The notes beneath the pieces are model-generated. The model searched no databases. It was not told the DNA's origin and saw nothing but the letters and a program-made list of their open reading frames with translations. From assembly GCF_027942865.1 (NCBI RefSeq), contig NC_134510.1, positions 11,746,743 to 11,810,742 on the forward strand: a stretch of DNA of 64,000 bases, written 5' to 3'. Of the stretch, positions 20,872 through 32,591 are shown piece after piece. Each line of letters opens with the position of its first letter. Position 1 is the stretch's first letter. The position numbers and the translations under genes are program-made. The DNA comes from Odontesthes bonariensis (lineage: Eukaryota; Chordata; Actinopteri; Atheriniformes; Atherinopsidae).

Positions 20872-21121
20872 ATTTCTGTGTGACTGACACAGTCGTCAGA
20901 TGAAAAGACAACTATCGCCAAGGAGTGAAATAAGATTTTGGTGTTCCGTTTCAAGGTGCAGGAAAATTGCTATCACAGTCCCATCACTCAGAAGGAGAGT
21001 CTTCCATGAAGCTGCATGCCTCGTCAATATTCCCCTTCGACACGAACACAACGCAGACCCACATATTCGCTGGAATGATGCCTGGGCCCGCCGGCAGTGT
21101 CGTCAAATATTCCTGTTAGTA

Positions 21122-21204
21122 GTCAGGATGGCCGAGCGGTCTAAGGCGCTGCGTTAAGGTCGCAGTCTCCCCTGGAGGCGTGGGTTCAAATCCCACTTCT
21201 GACA
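21122..21204 (+). tRNA. tRNA-Leu(AAG), unit 4, L1
   Basis: Identical to the L1 consensus of unit 2. Confidence 0.95.
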
Positions 21205-21697
21205 TTGCATAGTTCTCCTAGAGGACCATTTTCACTGGCAAGGCAACCCAAGTTTACTCCTTGCTTAGCAATACCATGTCGTATTGCTATTCTGCCACTG
21301 CATCATCTAGTTTAAAGATTATTGTGGCCGCTTTACCTCCGAAGAGTTCTTGCTTCCAAATGCTATGCCTACTATTTGTTTGCTTCAGGAGACCTGTTAA
21401 ACAACAGCCAAGACACTTGTTGCATGAGAATCTTCTGACCACAGCTCAACAAGCTGTGTTGTCACAACCTTCTACAGTGCTTTGGGCAGGACAGAATCAT
21501 TAGCAAAAGGGACATTGTTGATTATAAGGTCTTGGTTTGCACTTAACACCATAGTAAACGGGAAAGGGCTTTTGACCGAAGCAACCTGGCCTCATGTTAG
21601 GCTATTTGAAGGGGGCTATTGACATTTAGGCCGAAGATGGGTGAGAGTATCAAAACAATCATCACTTGGTGGCAGGCAGCTGATAAAAGACCTAGCT

Positions 21698-21769
21698 CTC
21701 CCCATCGGGGAATCGAACCCCAATCTTCCGCGTGATAGGCTGAGATACTATCCATTATACTAACAAGGA
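21698..21769 (-). tRNA. tRNA-Asp with ATC anticodon, unit 4 (D2)
   Basis: Same sequence as the unit 2 ATC copy. Confidence 0.75.
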
Positions 21770-22019
21770 ATTTCTGTGCGACTGACACAGTCGTCAGATG
21801 AAAAGACAACTATCGCCAAGGAGTGAAATAAGATTTTGGTGTCCCGTTTCAAGGTGCAGGAAAATTGCTATCACAGTCCCATCACTCAGAAGGAGAGTCT
21901 TCCATGAAGCTGCATGCCTCGTCAATATTCCCCTTCGACACGAACACAACGCAGACCCACATATTCGCTGGAATGATGCCTGGGCCCGCCGGCAGTGTCG
22001 TCAAATATTCCTGTTAGTA

Positions 22020-22102
22020 GTCAGGATGGCCGAGCGGTCTAAGGCGCTGCGTTAAGGTCGCAGTCTCCCCTGGAGGCGTGGGTTCAAATCCCACTTCTGA
22101 CA
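22020..22102 (+). tRNA. tRNA-Leu(AAG), unit 5, L1
   Basis: L1 consensus. Confidence 0.95.
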
Positions 22103-22595
22103 TTGCAGATTTCTCCTAGAGAAAAATTTTCACTGGCAAGGCAACCCAAGTTTACTCCTTGCTTAGCAATAACATGTCGTATTGCTATTCTGCCACTGCA
22201 TCATCTAGTTTAAAGATTATTGTGGCCGCTTTACCTCCGAAGAGTTCTTGCTTCCAAATGCTATGCCTACTATTTGTTTGCCTCAGGAGCCCTGTTAAAC
22301 AACAGCCAAGACACTTGTTGCATGAGAATCTTCTGACCACAGCTCAACAAGCTGTGTTGTCACAACCTTCTACAGTGCTTTGGGCAGGACAGAATCATTA
22401 GCAAAAGGCACATTGTTGATTATAAGGTCTTGGTTTGCACTTAACACCATAGTAAACGGGAAAGGGCTTTTGACCGAAGCAACCTGGCCTCATGTTAGGC
22501 TATTTGAAGGGGGCTATTGACATTTAGGCCGAAGATGGGTGAGAGTATCAAAACAATCATCACTTGGTGGCAGGCAGCTGATAAAAGAGCGAGCT

Positions 22596-22667
22596 CTCCC
22601 CGTCGGGGAATCGAACCCCGATCTTCCGCGTGACAGGCGGAGATACTGTCCATTATACTAACGAGGA
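22596..22667 (-). tRNA. tRNA-Asp(GTC), unit 5, consensus D1
   Basis: Complete cloverleaf: acceptor TCCTCGT with ACGGGGA, anticodon arm TCCGC CTGTCAC GCGGA, T-stem CGGGG/CCCCG around TTCGATT, discriminator G. It carries the aspartyl identity bases G34, T35, C36, C38 and G73. B box GGTTCGATTCC is perfect. Reads GAC and GAU. Confidence 0.96.
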
Positions 22668-22917
22668 ATTTCTGTGCGACTGACACAGTCGTCAGATGAA
22701 AAGACAACTATCGCCAAGGAGTGAAATAAGATTTTGGTGTCCCGTTTCAAGGTGCAGGAAAATTGCTATCACAGTCCCATCACTCAGAAGGAGAGTCTTC
22801 CATGAAGCTGCATGCCTCGTCAATATTCCCCTTCAACACGAACACAACGCAGACCCACATATTCGCTGGAATGATGCCTGGGCCCGCCGACAGTGTCGTC
22901 AAATATTCCTTTTAGTA

Positions 22918-23000
22918 GGTAGGATGGCCGAGCGGTCTTAGGTGCTGAGTTAAGGTCGCAGTCTCCCCTGGAGGCGTCAGTTCAAATCCCACTTCTGACA
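22918..23000 (+). tRNA. tRNA-Leu(AAG)-like, unit 6, decayed L3
   Basis: The acceptor starts GGTAGGA (one mismatch, one wobble), the anticodon stem CTGAG/CGCAG has an A-G mismatch, and the T-stem GTCAG/CCCAC has two mismatches that also weaken the B box. The anticodon is still AAG. Probably a pseudogene. Confidence 0.6.
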
Positions 23001-23493
23001 TTGCAGAGTTCTCCTAGAGAAAAATTTTCACTGGCAAGGAAACCCAAGTTTACTCCTTGCTTAGCAATACCATGTCGTATTGCTATTCTGCCACTGCATC
23101 ATCTAGTTTAAAGATTATTGTGGCCGCTTTACCTCCGAAGAGTTCTTGCTTCCAAATGCTATGCCTACTATTTGTTTGCCTCAGGAGACCTGTTAAACAA
23201 CAGCCAAGACACTTGTTGCATGAGAATCTTCTGACCACAGCTCAACAAGCTGTGTTGTCACAACCTTCTACAGTGCTTTGGGCAGGACAGAATCATTAGC
23301 AAAAGGAACATTGTTGATTATAAGGTCTTGGTTTGCACTTAACACCATAGTAAACGGGAAAGGGCTTTTGACCGAAGAAACCTGGCCTCATGTTAGGCTA
23401 TTTGAAGGGGGCTATTGACATTTAGGCCGAAGATGGGTGAGAGTATCAAAACAATCATCACTTGGTGGCAGGCAGCTGATAAAAGACCTAGCT

Positions 23494-23565
23494 CTCCCCA
23501 TCAGTGAATCGAACCCCAATCTTCCGCGTGATAGGCTGAGATACTATCCATTATACTAACAAGGA
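23494..23565 (-). tRNA. tRNA-Asp with ATC anticodon, unit 6 (D2), T-stem damaged
   Basis: Same ATC loop as unit 2, with an added T-stem change (CACTG strand) that breaks one pair. Confidence 0.65.
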
Positions 23566-23815
23566 ATTTCTGTGCGATTGACACAGTCGTCAGATGAAAA
23601 GACAACTATCGCCAAGGAGTGAAATAAGATTTTGGTGTCCCGTTTCAAGGTGCAGGAAAATTGCTATCACAGTCCCATCACTCAGAAGGAGAGTCTTCCA
23701 TGAAGCTGCATGCCTCGTCAATATTCCCCTTCGACACGAACACAACGCAGACCCACATATTCGCTGGAATGATGCCTGGGCCCGCCGGCAGTGTCGTCAA
23801 ATATTCCTGTTAGTA

Positions 23816-23898
23816 GTCAGGATGGCCGAGCGGTCTAAGGCGCTGCGTTAAGGTCGCAGTCTCCCCTGGAGGCGTGGGTTCAAATCCCACTTCTGACA
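23816..23898 (+). tRNA. tRNA-Leu(AAG), unit 7, L1
   Basis: L1 consensus. Confidence 0.95.
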
Positions 23899-24391
23899 TT
23901 GCAGATTTCTCCTAGAGAAAATTTTTCACTGGCAAGGCAACCCAAGTTTACTCCTTGCTTAGCAATAACATGTCGTATTGCTATTCTGCCACTGCATCAT
24001 CTAGTTTAAAGATTATTGTGGCCGCTTTACCTCCGAAGAGTTCTTGCTTCCAAATGCTATGCCTACTATTTGTTTGCCTCAGGAGACCTGTTAAACAACA
24101 GCCAAGACACTTGTTGCATGAGAATCTTCTGACCACAGCTCAACAAGCTGTGTTGTCACAACCTTCTACAGTGCTTTGGGCAGGACAGAATCATTAGCAA
24201 AAGGCACATTGTTGATTATAAGGTCTTGGTTTGCACTTAACACCATAGTAAACGGGAAAGGGCTTTTGACCGAAGCAACCTGGCCTCATGTTAGGCTATT
24301 TGAAGGGGGCTATTGACATTTAGGCCGAAGATGGGTGAGAGTATCAAAACAATCATCACTTGGTGGCAGGCAGCTGATAAAAGAGCGAGCT

Positions 24392-24463
24392 CTCCCCGTC
24401 GGGGAATCGAACCCCGATCTTCCGCGTGACAGGCGGAGATACTGTCCATTATACTAACGAGGA
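24392..24463 (-). tRNA. tRNA-Asp(GTC), unit 7, D1
   Basis: D1 consensus. Confidence 0.95.
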
Positions 24464-24713
24464 ATTTCTGTGCGACTGACACAGTCGTCAGATGAAAAGA
24501 CAACTATCGCCAAGGAGTGAAATAAGATTTTGGTGTCCCGTTTCAAGGTGCAGGAAAATTGCTATCACAGTCCCATCACTCAGAAGGAGAGTCTTCCATG
24601 AAGCTGCATGCCTCGTCAATATTCCCCTTCAACACGAACACAACGCAGACCCACATATTCGCTGGAATGATGCCTGGGCCCGCCGACAGTGTCGTCAAAT
24701 ATTCCTTTTAGTA

Positions 24714-24796
24714 GGTAGGATGGCCGAGCGGTCTTAGGTGCTGAGTTAAGGTCGCAGTCTCCCCTGGAGGCGTCAGTTCAAATCCCACTTCTGACA
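24714..24796 (+). tRNA. tRNA-Leu(AAG)-like, unit 8, decayed L3
   Basis: Same as unit 6. Confidence 0.6.
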
Positions 24797-25289
24797 TTGC
24801 AGAGTTCTCCTAGAGAAAAATTTTCACTGGCAAGGAAACCCAAGTTTACTCCTTGCTTAGCAATACCATGTCGTATTGCTATTCTGCCACTGCATCATCT
24901 AGTTTAAAGATTATTGTGGCCGCTTTACCTCCGAAGAGTTCTTGCTTCCAAATGCTATGCCTACTATTTGTTTGCCTCAGGAGACCTGTTAAACAACAGC
25001 CAAGACACTTGTTGCATGAGAATCTTCTGACCACAGCTCAACAAGCTGTGTTGTCACAACCTTCTACAGTGCTTTGGGCAGGACAGAATCATTAGCAAAA
25101 GGAACATTGTTGATTATAAGGTCTTGGTTTGCACTTAACACCATAGTAAACGGGAAAGGGCTTTTGACCGAAGAAACCTGGCCTCATGTTAGGCTATTTG
25201 AAGGGGGCTATTGACATTTAGGCCGAAGATGGGTGAGAGTATCAAAACAATCATCACTTGGTGGCAGGCAGCTGATAAAAGACCTAGCT

Positions 25290-25361
25290 CTCCCCATCAG
25301 TGAATCGAACCCCAATCTTCCGCGTGATAGGCTGAGATACTATCCATTATACTAACAAGGA
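25290..25361 (-). tRNA. tRNA-Asp with ATC anticodon, unit 8 (D2), T-stem damaged
   Basis: Same as unit 6, including the T-stem change. Confidence 0.65.
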
Positions 25362-25611
25362 ATTTCTGTGCGATTGACACAGTCGTCAGATGAAAAGACA
25401 ACTATCGCCAAGGAGTGAAATAAGATTTTGGTGTCCCGTTTCAAGGTGCAGGAAAATTGCTATCACAGTCCCATCACTCAGAAGGAGAGTCTTCCATGAA
25501 GCTGCATGCCTCGTCAATATTCCCCTTCGACACGAACACAACGCAGACCCACATATTCGCTGGAATGATGCCTGGGCCCGCCGGCAGTGTCGTCAAATAT
25601 TCCTGTTAGTA

Positions 25612-25694
25612 GTCAGGATGGCCGAGCGGTCTAAGGCGCTGCGTTAAGGTCGCAGTCTCCCCTGGAGGCGTGGGTTCAAATCCCACTTCTGACA
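25612..25694 (+). tRNA. tRNA-Leu(AAG), unit 9, L1
   Basis: L1 consensus; the last fully consensus AAG copy in the array. Confidence 0.95.
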
Positions 25695-26187
25695 TTGCAG
25701 ATTTCTCCTAGAGAAAATTTTTCACTGGCAAGGCAACCCAAGTTTACTCCTTGCTTAGCAATAACATGTCGTATTGCTATTCTGCCACTGCATCATCTAG
25801 TTTAAAGATTATTGTGGCCGCTTTACCTCCGAAGAGTTCTTGCTTCCAAATGCTATGCCTACTATTTGTTTGCCTCAGGAGACCTGTTAAACAACAGCCA
25901 AGACACTTGTTGCATGAGAATCTTCTGACCACAGCTCAACAAGCTGTGTTGTCACAACCTTCTACAGTGCTTTGGGCAGGACAGAATCATTAGCAAAAGG
26001 CACATTGTTGATTATAAGGTCTTGGTTTGCACTTAACACCATAGTAAACGGGAAAGGGCTTTTGACCGAAGCAACCTGGCCTCATGTTAGGCTATTTGAA
26101 GGGGGCTATTGACATTTAGGCCGAAGATGGGTGAGAGTATCAAAACAATCATCACTTGGTGGCAGGCAGCTGATAAAAGACCGAGCT

Positions 26188-26259
26188 CTCCCCGTCGGGG
26201 AATCGGACCCCGATCTTCCGCGTGACAGGCGGAGATACTGTCCATTATACTAACGAGGA
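26188..26259 (-). tRNA. tRNA-Asp(GTC), unit 9, T-loop variant
   Basis: D1 except T55 to C in the T-loop (TCCGATT), the position of the conserved pseudouridine and part of the B box. Confidence 0.8.
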
Positions 26260-26509
26260 ATTTCTGTGCGATTGACACAGTCGTCAGATGAAAAGACAAC
26301 TATCGCCAAGGAGTGAAATAAGATTTTGGTGTCCCGTTTCAAGGTGCAGGAAAATTGCTATCACAGTCCCATCACTCAGAAGGAGAGTCTTCCATGAAGC
26401 TGCATGCCTCGTCAATATTCCCCTTCAACACGAACACAACGCAGTCCCACATATTCGCTGGAATGATGCCTGGGCCCGCCGACAGTGTCGTCAAATATTC
26501 CTTTTAGTA

Positions 26510-26592
26510 GGTATGATGGCCGAGCGGTCTTAGGTGCTGAGTTAAGGTCGCAGTCTCCCCTGGAGGCGTCAGTTCAAATCCCACTTCTGACA
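26510..26592 (+). tRNA. tRNA-Leu(AAG)-like, unit 10, decayed L3
   Basis: L3 with a further acceptor change (GGTATGA). Confidence 0.55.
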
Positions 26593-27085
26593 TTGCAGAG
26601 TTCTCCTAGAGAAAAATTTTCACTGGCAAGGAAACCCAAGTTTACTCCTTGCTTAGCAATACCATGTCGTATTGCTATTCTGCCACTGCATCATCTAGTT
26701 TAAAGATTATTGTGGCCGCTTTACCTCCGAAGAGTTCTTGCTTCCAAATGCTATGCCTACTATTTGTTTGCCTCAGGAGACCTGTTAAACAACAGCCAAG
26801 ACACTTGTTGCATGAGAATCTTCTGACCACAGCTCAACAAGCTGTGTTGTCACAACCTTCTACAGTGCTTTGGGCAGGACAGAATCATTAGCAAAAGGAA
26901 CATTGTTGATTATAAGGTCTTGGTTTGCACTTAACACCATAGTAAACGGGAAAGGGCTTTTGACCGAAGAAACCTGGCCTCATGTTAGGCTATTTGAAGG
27001 GGGCTATTGACATTTAGGCCGAAGATGGGTGAGAGTATCAAAACAATCATCACTTGGTGGCAGGCAGCTGATAAAAGACCGAGCT

Positions 27086-27157
27086 CTCCCCGTCGGGGAA
27101 TCGAACCCCGATCTTCCGCGTGACAGGCGGAGATATTGTCCATTATACTAACGAGGA
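27086..27157 (-). tRNA. tRNA-Asp(GTC), unit 10
   Basis: D1 with G22 to A, which turns a T-G wobble at the end of the D-stem into a T-A pair. Likely functional. Confidence 0.88.
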
Positions 27158-27407
27158 ATTTCTGTGTGACTGACACAGTCGTCAGATGAAAAGACAACTA
27201 TCGCCAAGGAGTGAAATAAGATTTTGGTGTCCCGTTTCAAGGTGCAGGAAAATGGCTATCACAGTCCCATCACTCAGAAGGAGAGTCTTCCATGACGCTG
27301 CATGCCTCGTCAATATTCCCCTTCAACACGAAGACAACGCAGACCCACATATTCGCTGGAATGATGCCTGGGCCCGCCGACAGTGTCGTCAAATATTCCT
27401 TTTAGTA

Positions 27408-27490
27408 GTCAGGATGGCCGAGCGGTCTAAGGCGCTGCGTTAAGGTCGCAATCTCCCCTGAAGGCGTGGCTTCAAATCCCACTTCTGACA
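27408..27490 (+). tRNA. tRNA-Leu(AAG), unit 11, damaged
   Basis: The anticodon-stem 3' strand is CGCAA (C27-A43 mismatch), the variable arm is altered (CCTGAAGG) and T-stem G53 is C, which removes the conserved G53-C61 pair and a B-box base. Confidence 0.65.
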
Positions 27491-27983
27491 TTGCAGATTT
27501 CTCCTAGAGAAACCTTTTCACTGGCAAGGAAACCCAAGTTTACTCCTTGCTTAGCAATAACATGTCGTATTGCTATTCTGCCACTGCATCATCTAGTTTA
27601 AAGATTATTGTGGCCGCTTTACCTCCGAAGAGTTCTTGCTTCCAAATGCTATGCCTACTATTTGTTTGCCTCAGGAGACCTGTTAAACAACAGCCAAGAC
27701 ACTTGTTGCATGAGAATCTTCTGACCACAGCTCAACAAGCTGTGTTGTCACAACCTTCTACAGTGCTTTGGGCAGGACAGAATCATTAGCAAAAGGCACA
27801 TTGTTGATTATAAGGTCTTGGTTTGCACTTAACACCATAGTAAACGGGAAAGGGCTTTTGACCGAAGCAACCTGGCCTCATGTTAGGCTATTTTAAGGGG
27901 GCTATTGACATTTAGGCCGAAGATGGGTGAGAGTATCAAAACAATCATCACTTGGTGGCAGGCAGCTGATAAAAGACCGAGCT

Positions 27984-28055
27984 CTCCCCGTCGGGGAATC
28001 GAACCCCGATCTTCCGCGTGACAGGCGGAGATACTGTCCATTATACTAACGAGGA
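27984..28055 (-). tRNA. tRNA-Asp(GTC), unit 11, D1
   Basis: D1 consensus. Confidence 0.95.
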
Positions 28056-28305
28056 ATTTCTGTGTGACTGACACAGTCGTCAGATGAAAAGACAACTATC
28101 GCCAAGGAGTGAAATAAGATTTTGGTGTCCCGTTTCAAGGTGCAGGAAAATTGCTATCACAGTCCCATCACTCAGAAGGAGAGTCTTCCATGAAGCTGCA
28201 TGCCTCGTCAATTTTCCCCTTCAACACGAAGACAACGCAGACCCACATATTCGCTGGAATGATGCCTGGGCCCGCCGACAGTGTCGTCAAATATTCCTTT
28301 TAGTA

Positions 28306-28388
28306 GTCAGGATGGCAGAGCGGTCTAAGGCGCTGCGTTAAGGTCGCAGTCTCCCCTGGAGGCGTCATTTCAAATCCCACTTCTGACA
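28306..28388 (+). tRNA. tRNA-Leu(AAG)-like, unit 12, decayed
   Basis: C12 to A in the D-stem and T-stem GTCAT opposite CCCAC, which cannot pair over three positions. The B box is lost. Probably a pseudogene. Confidence 0.55.
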
Positions 28389-28881
28389 TTGCAGAGTTCT
28401 CCTAGAGAAAAATTTTCACTGGCAAGGCAACTCAAGTTTACTCCTTGCTTAGCAATAACATGTCGTATTGCTATTCTGCCACTGCATCATCTAGTTTAAA
28501 GATTATTGTGGCCGCTTTACCTCCGAAGAGTTCTTGCTTCCAAATGCTATGCCTACTATTTGTTTGCCACAGGAGCCCTGTTAAACAACAGCCAAGACAC
28601 TTGTTGCATGAGAATCTTCTGACCACAGCTCAACAAGCTGTGTTGTCACAACCTTCTACAGTGCTTTGGGCAGGACAGAATCATTAGCAAAAGGCACATT
28701 GTTGATTATAAGGTCTTGGTTTGCACTTAACACCATAGTAAACGGGAAAGGGCTTTTGACCGAAGCAACCTGGCCTCATGTTAGGCTATTTGAAGGGGGC
28801 TATTGACATTTAGGTCGAAGATGGGTGAGAGTATCAAAACAATCATCACTTGGTGGCAGGCAGCTGATAAAAGACCGAGCT

Positions 28882-28953
28882 CTCCCCGTCGGGGAATCGA
28901 ACCCCGATCTTCCGCGCGACAGGCGGAGATACTGTCCATTATACTAACGAGGA
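28882..28953 (-). tRNA. tRNA-Asp(GTC), unit 12, A37 to G
   Basis: D1 except the base after the anticodon (loop CTGTCGC). Shared only with unit 18. Confidence 0.85.
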
Positions 28954-29203
28954 ATTTCTGTGTGACTGACACAGTCGTCAGATGAAAAGACAACTATCGG
29001 CAAGGAGTGAAATAAGATTTTCGTGTCCCGTTTCAAGGTGCAGGAAAATTGCTATCACAGTCCCATCACTCAGAAGGAGAGTCTTCCATGAAGCTGCATG
29101 CCTCGTCAATATTCCCCTTCAACACGAAGACAACGCAGACCCACATATTCGCTGGAATGATGCCTGGGCCCGCCGACAGTGTCGTCAAATATTCCTTTTA
29201 GTA

Positions 29204-29286
29204 GTCAGGATGGCCGAGCGGTCTAAGGTGCTGCGTTCAGGTCGTAGTCTCCCCTGGAGGCGTGGGTTCAAATCGCACTTCTGACA
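29204..29286 (+). tRNA. tRNA-Leu(CAG), unit 13, first CAG copy
   Basis: The loop TTCAGGT gives anticodon CAG, reading CUG. The stem CTGCG/CGTAG has one G-T wobble. One T-stem mismatch (CGCAC strand) may weaken it. Confidence 0.82.
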
Positions 29287-29779
29287 TTGCAGAGTTCTCC
29301 TAGAGGACTATTTTCACTGGCAAGGCAACTCAAGTTTACTCCTTGCTTAGCAATACCATGTCGTATTCCTATTCTGCCACTGCATCATCTAGTTTAAAGA
29401 TTATTGTGGCCGCTTTACCTCCGAAGAGTTCTTGCTTCCAAATGCTATGCCTACTATTTGTTTGCCTCAGGAGACCTGTTAAACAACAGCCAAGACACTT
29501 GTTGCATGAGAATCTTCTGACCACAGCTCAACAAGCTGTGTTGTCACAACCTTCTACAGTGCTTTGGGCAGGACAGAATCATTAGCAAAAGGAACATTGT
29601 TGATTATAAGGTCTTGGTTTGCACTTAACACCATAGTAAACGGGAAAGGGCTCTTGACCGAAGCAACCTGGCCTCATGTTAGGCTATTTGAAGGGGGCTA
29701 TTGACATTTAGGCCGAAGATGGGTGAGAGTATCAAATCAATCATCACTTGGTGGCAGGCAGCTGATAAAAGACTGAGAT

Positions 29780-29851
29780 CTCCCCGTCGGGGAATCGAAC
29801 CCCGATCTTCCGCGTGACAGGCGGAGATACTGTCCATTATACTAACGAGGA
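29780..29851 (-). tRNA. tRNA-Asp(GTC), unit 13, D1
   Basis: D1 consensus. The base run downstream of the 3' end is AGATC rather than GAGCT. Confidence 0.95.
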
Positions 29852-30100
29852 ATTTCTGTGTGACTGACACAGTCGTCAGATGAAAAGACAACTTTCGGCA
29901 AGAGTGAAATAAGATTTTCATGTCCCGTTTCAAGGTGCAGGAAAATTGCTATCACAGTCCCATCACTCAGAAGGAGAGTCTTCCATGAAGCTGCATGCCT
30001 CGTCACTATTCCCCTTCAACACGAAGACAACGCAGACCCACATATTCGCTGGAATGATGCCTGGGCCCGCAGACAGTGTCGTCAAATATTCCTTTTAGTA

Positions 30101-30183
30101 GTCAGGATGGCGGAGCGGTCTAAGGCGCTGCGTTAAGGTCGCAGTCTCCCCTGGAGGCGTGGGTTCAAATCCCACTTCTGACA
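30101..30183 (+). tRNA. tRNA-Leu(AAG), unit 14, L2
   Basis: First L2 copy: consensus apart from C12 to G, which makes a G12-G23 mismatch in the D-stem. The A box (TGGCGGAGCGG) still fits the TRGCNNAGYGG consensus, so transcription should not suffer; folding may. Confidence 0.85.
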
Positions 30184-30676
30184 TTGCAGATTTCTCCTAG
30201 AGAAAACTTTTCACTGGCAAGGAAACCCAAGTTTACTCCTTGCTTAGCAATAACATGTCGTATTGCTATTCTGCCACTGCATCATCTAGTTTAAAGATTA
30301 TTGTGGCCGCTTTACCTCCGAAGAGTTCTTGCTTCCAAATGCTATGCCTACTATTTGTTTGCCTCAGGAGACCTGTTAAACAACAGCCAAGACACTTGTT
30401 GCATGAGAATCTTCTGACCACAGCTCAACAAGCTGTGTTGTCACAACCTTCTACAGTGCTTTGGGCAGGACAGAATCATTAGCAAAAGGCACATTGTTGA
30501 TTATAAGGTCTTGGTTTGCACTTAACACCATAGTAAACGGGAAAGGGCTTTTGACCGAAGCAACCTGGCCTCATGTTAGGCTATTTGAAGGGGGCTATTG
30601 ACATTTAGGCCGAAGATGGGTGAGAGTATCAAAACAATCATCACTTGGTGGCAGGCAGCTGATAAAAGACCGAGCT

Positions 30677-30748
30677 CTCCCCGTCGGGGAATCGAACCCC
30701 GATTTTCCGCGTGACAGGCGGAGATACTGTCCATTATACTAACGAGGA
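30677..30748 (-). tRNA. tRNA-Asp(GTC), unit 14
   Basis: D1 with one variable-loop change, G45 to A. Likely functional. Confidence 0.9.
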
Positions 30749-30998
30749 ATTTCTGTGCAACTGACACAGTCGTCAGATGAAAAGACAACTATCGCCAAGG
30801 AGTGAAATAAGATTTTGGTGTCCCGTTTCAAGGTGCAGGAAAATTGCTATCACAGTCCCATCACTCAGAAGGAGAGTCTTCCATGAAGCTGCATGCCTCG
30901 TCAATATTCCCCTTCAACACGAACACAACGCAGACCCACATATTCGCTGGAATGATGCCTGGGCCCGCCGACAGTGTCGTCAAATATTCCTTTTAGTA

Positions 30999-31081
30999 GG
31001 TAGGATGGCCGAGCGGTCTTAGGTGCTGAGTTAAGGTCGCAGTCTCCCCTGGAGGCGTCAGTTCAAATCCCACTTCTGACA
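30999..31081 (+). tRNA. tRNA-Leu(AAG)-like, unit 15, decayed L3
   Basis: L3 form, as unit 6. Confidence 0.6.
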
Positions 31082-31574
31082 TTGCAGAGTTCTCCTAGAG
31101 AAAAATTTTCACTGGCAAGGAAACCCAAGTTTACTCCTTGCTTAGCAATACCATGTCATATTGCTATTCTTCCACTGCATCATCTAGTTTAAAGATTATT
31201 GTGGCCGCTTTACCTCCGAAGAGTTCTTGCTTCCAAATGCTATGCCTACTATTTGTTTGCATCAGGAGCCCTGTTAAACAACAGCCAAGACACTTGTTGC
31301 ATGAGAATCTTCTGACCACAGCTCAACAAGCTGTGTTGTCACAACCTTCTACAGTGCTTTGGGCAGGACAGAATCATTAGCAAAAGGCACATCGTTGATT
31401 ATAAGGTCTTGGTTTGCACTTAACACCATAGTAAACGGGAAAGGGCTTTTGACCGAAGAAACCTGGCCTCATGTCAGGCTATTTGAAGGGGGCTATTGAC
31501 ATTTAGGCCGAAGATGGGTGAGAGTATCAAAGCAATTATCACTTGGTGGCAGGCAGCTGATAAAAGACCGAGAT

Positions 31575-31646
31575 CTCCCCGTCGGGGAATCGAAACCCGA
31601 TCTTCCGCGTGACAGGCGGAGATCCTGTCCATTATACTAACGAGGA
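31575..31646 (-). tRNA. tRNA-Asp(GTC), unit 15, damaged D4
   Basis: The T-stem inner pair is T53-C61 (from GAAACCC on the + strand) and the D-stem has A12-G23 (GATCCTG). The anticodon arm is intact. Probably weak or inactive. Confidence 0.7.
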
Positions 31647-31866
31647 ATTTCTGTGTGACTGACACAGTCGTCAGATGAAAAGACAACTATCGGCAAGGAG
31701 TGAAATAAGATTTTGGTGTCCCGTTTCAAGGTGCAGGAAAATTGCTATCCATTATACTAACGAGGAATTTCTGTGTGACTGACACAGTCGTCAGATGAAA
31801 AGACAACTTTCGGCAAGAGTGAAATAAGATTTTCATGTCCCGTTTCAAGGTGCAGGAAAATGGCTA
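31629..31866. repeat. 119-bp partial duplication inside unit 15
   Basis: The stretch from CCATTATACTAACGAGG to about AAAATTGCTAT is repeated at once, starting near 31749. The second copy carries the CTTTCGGCAAGAG and TTTTCATG variants of another unit type, so the junction joins two different units. This explains the single 1,017-bp spacing in the array. Confidence 0.85.
31748..31766 (-). pseudogene. tRNA-Asp 5' fragment from the partial duplication
   Basis: Only the first 19 nt of tRNA-Asp remain (acceptor 5' strand and part of the D-arm). It cannot form a tRNA. Confidence 0.8.
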
Positions 31867-32015
31867 TCACAGTCCCATCACTCAGAAGGAGAGTCTTCCA
31901 TGAAGCTGCATGCCTCGTCAATATTCCCCTTCAACACGAAGACAACGCAGACCCACATATTCGCTGGAATGATGCCTGGGCCCGCCGACAGTGTCGTCAA
32001 ATATTCCTTTTAGTA

Positions 32016-32098
32016 GTTAGGATGGCCGAGCGGTCTAAGGTGCTGCGTTAAGGTCGCAGTCTTCCCTGGAGGCGTGGGTTCAAATCCCACTTCTGACA
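32016..32098 (+). tRNA. tRNA-Leu(AAG), unit 16
   Basis: Three changes, all wobble-compatible: C3 to T in the acceptor, D-stem GGC to GGT, variable arm CTTC. Likely functional. Confidence 0.88.
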
Positions 32099-32591
32099 TT
32101 GCAGATTTCTCCTAGAGAAAAATTTTCACTGGCAAGGCAACCCAAGTTTACTCCTTGCTTAGCAATACCATGTCGTATTGCTATTCTGCCACTGCATCAT
32201 CTAGTTTAAAGATTATTGTGGCCGCTTTACCTCCGAAGAGTTCTTGCTTCCAAATGCTATGCCTACTATTTGTTTGCCTCAGGAGACCTGTTAAACAACA
32301 GCCAAGACACTTGTTGCATGAGAATCTTCTGACCACAGCTCAACAAGCTGTGTTTTCACAACCTTCTACAGTGCTTTGGGCAGGACAGAATCATTAGCAA
32401 AAGGAACATTGTTGATTATAAGGTCTTGGTTTGCACTTAACACCATAGTAAACGGGAAAGGGCTTTTGACCGAAGCAACCTGGCCTCATGTTAGGCTATT
32501 TTAAGGGGGCTATTGACATTTAGGCCGAAGATGGGTGAGAGTATCAAAACAATCATCACTTGGTGGCAGGCAGCTGATAAAAGACCGAGCT

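Larger units (their letters stand above)
22020..27407. repeat. Higher-order repeat: 1,796-bp dimers, units 5-10
   Basis: Odd units carry L1 Leu with GTC Asp. Even units carry L3 Leu, with D2 (ATC) Asp in units 6 and 8. The pair 23816-25611 is almost identical to 22020-23815, and 25612-27407 follows the same pattern except at its last Asp. The alternation of Asp types starts already at unit 2. Confidence 0.85.
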
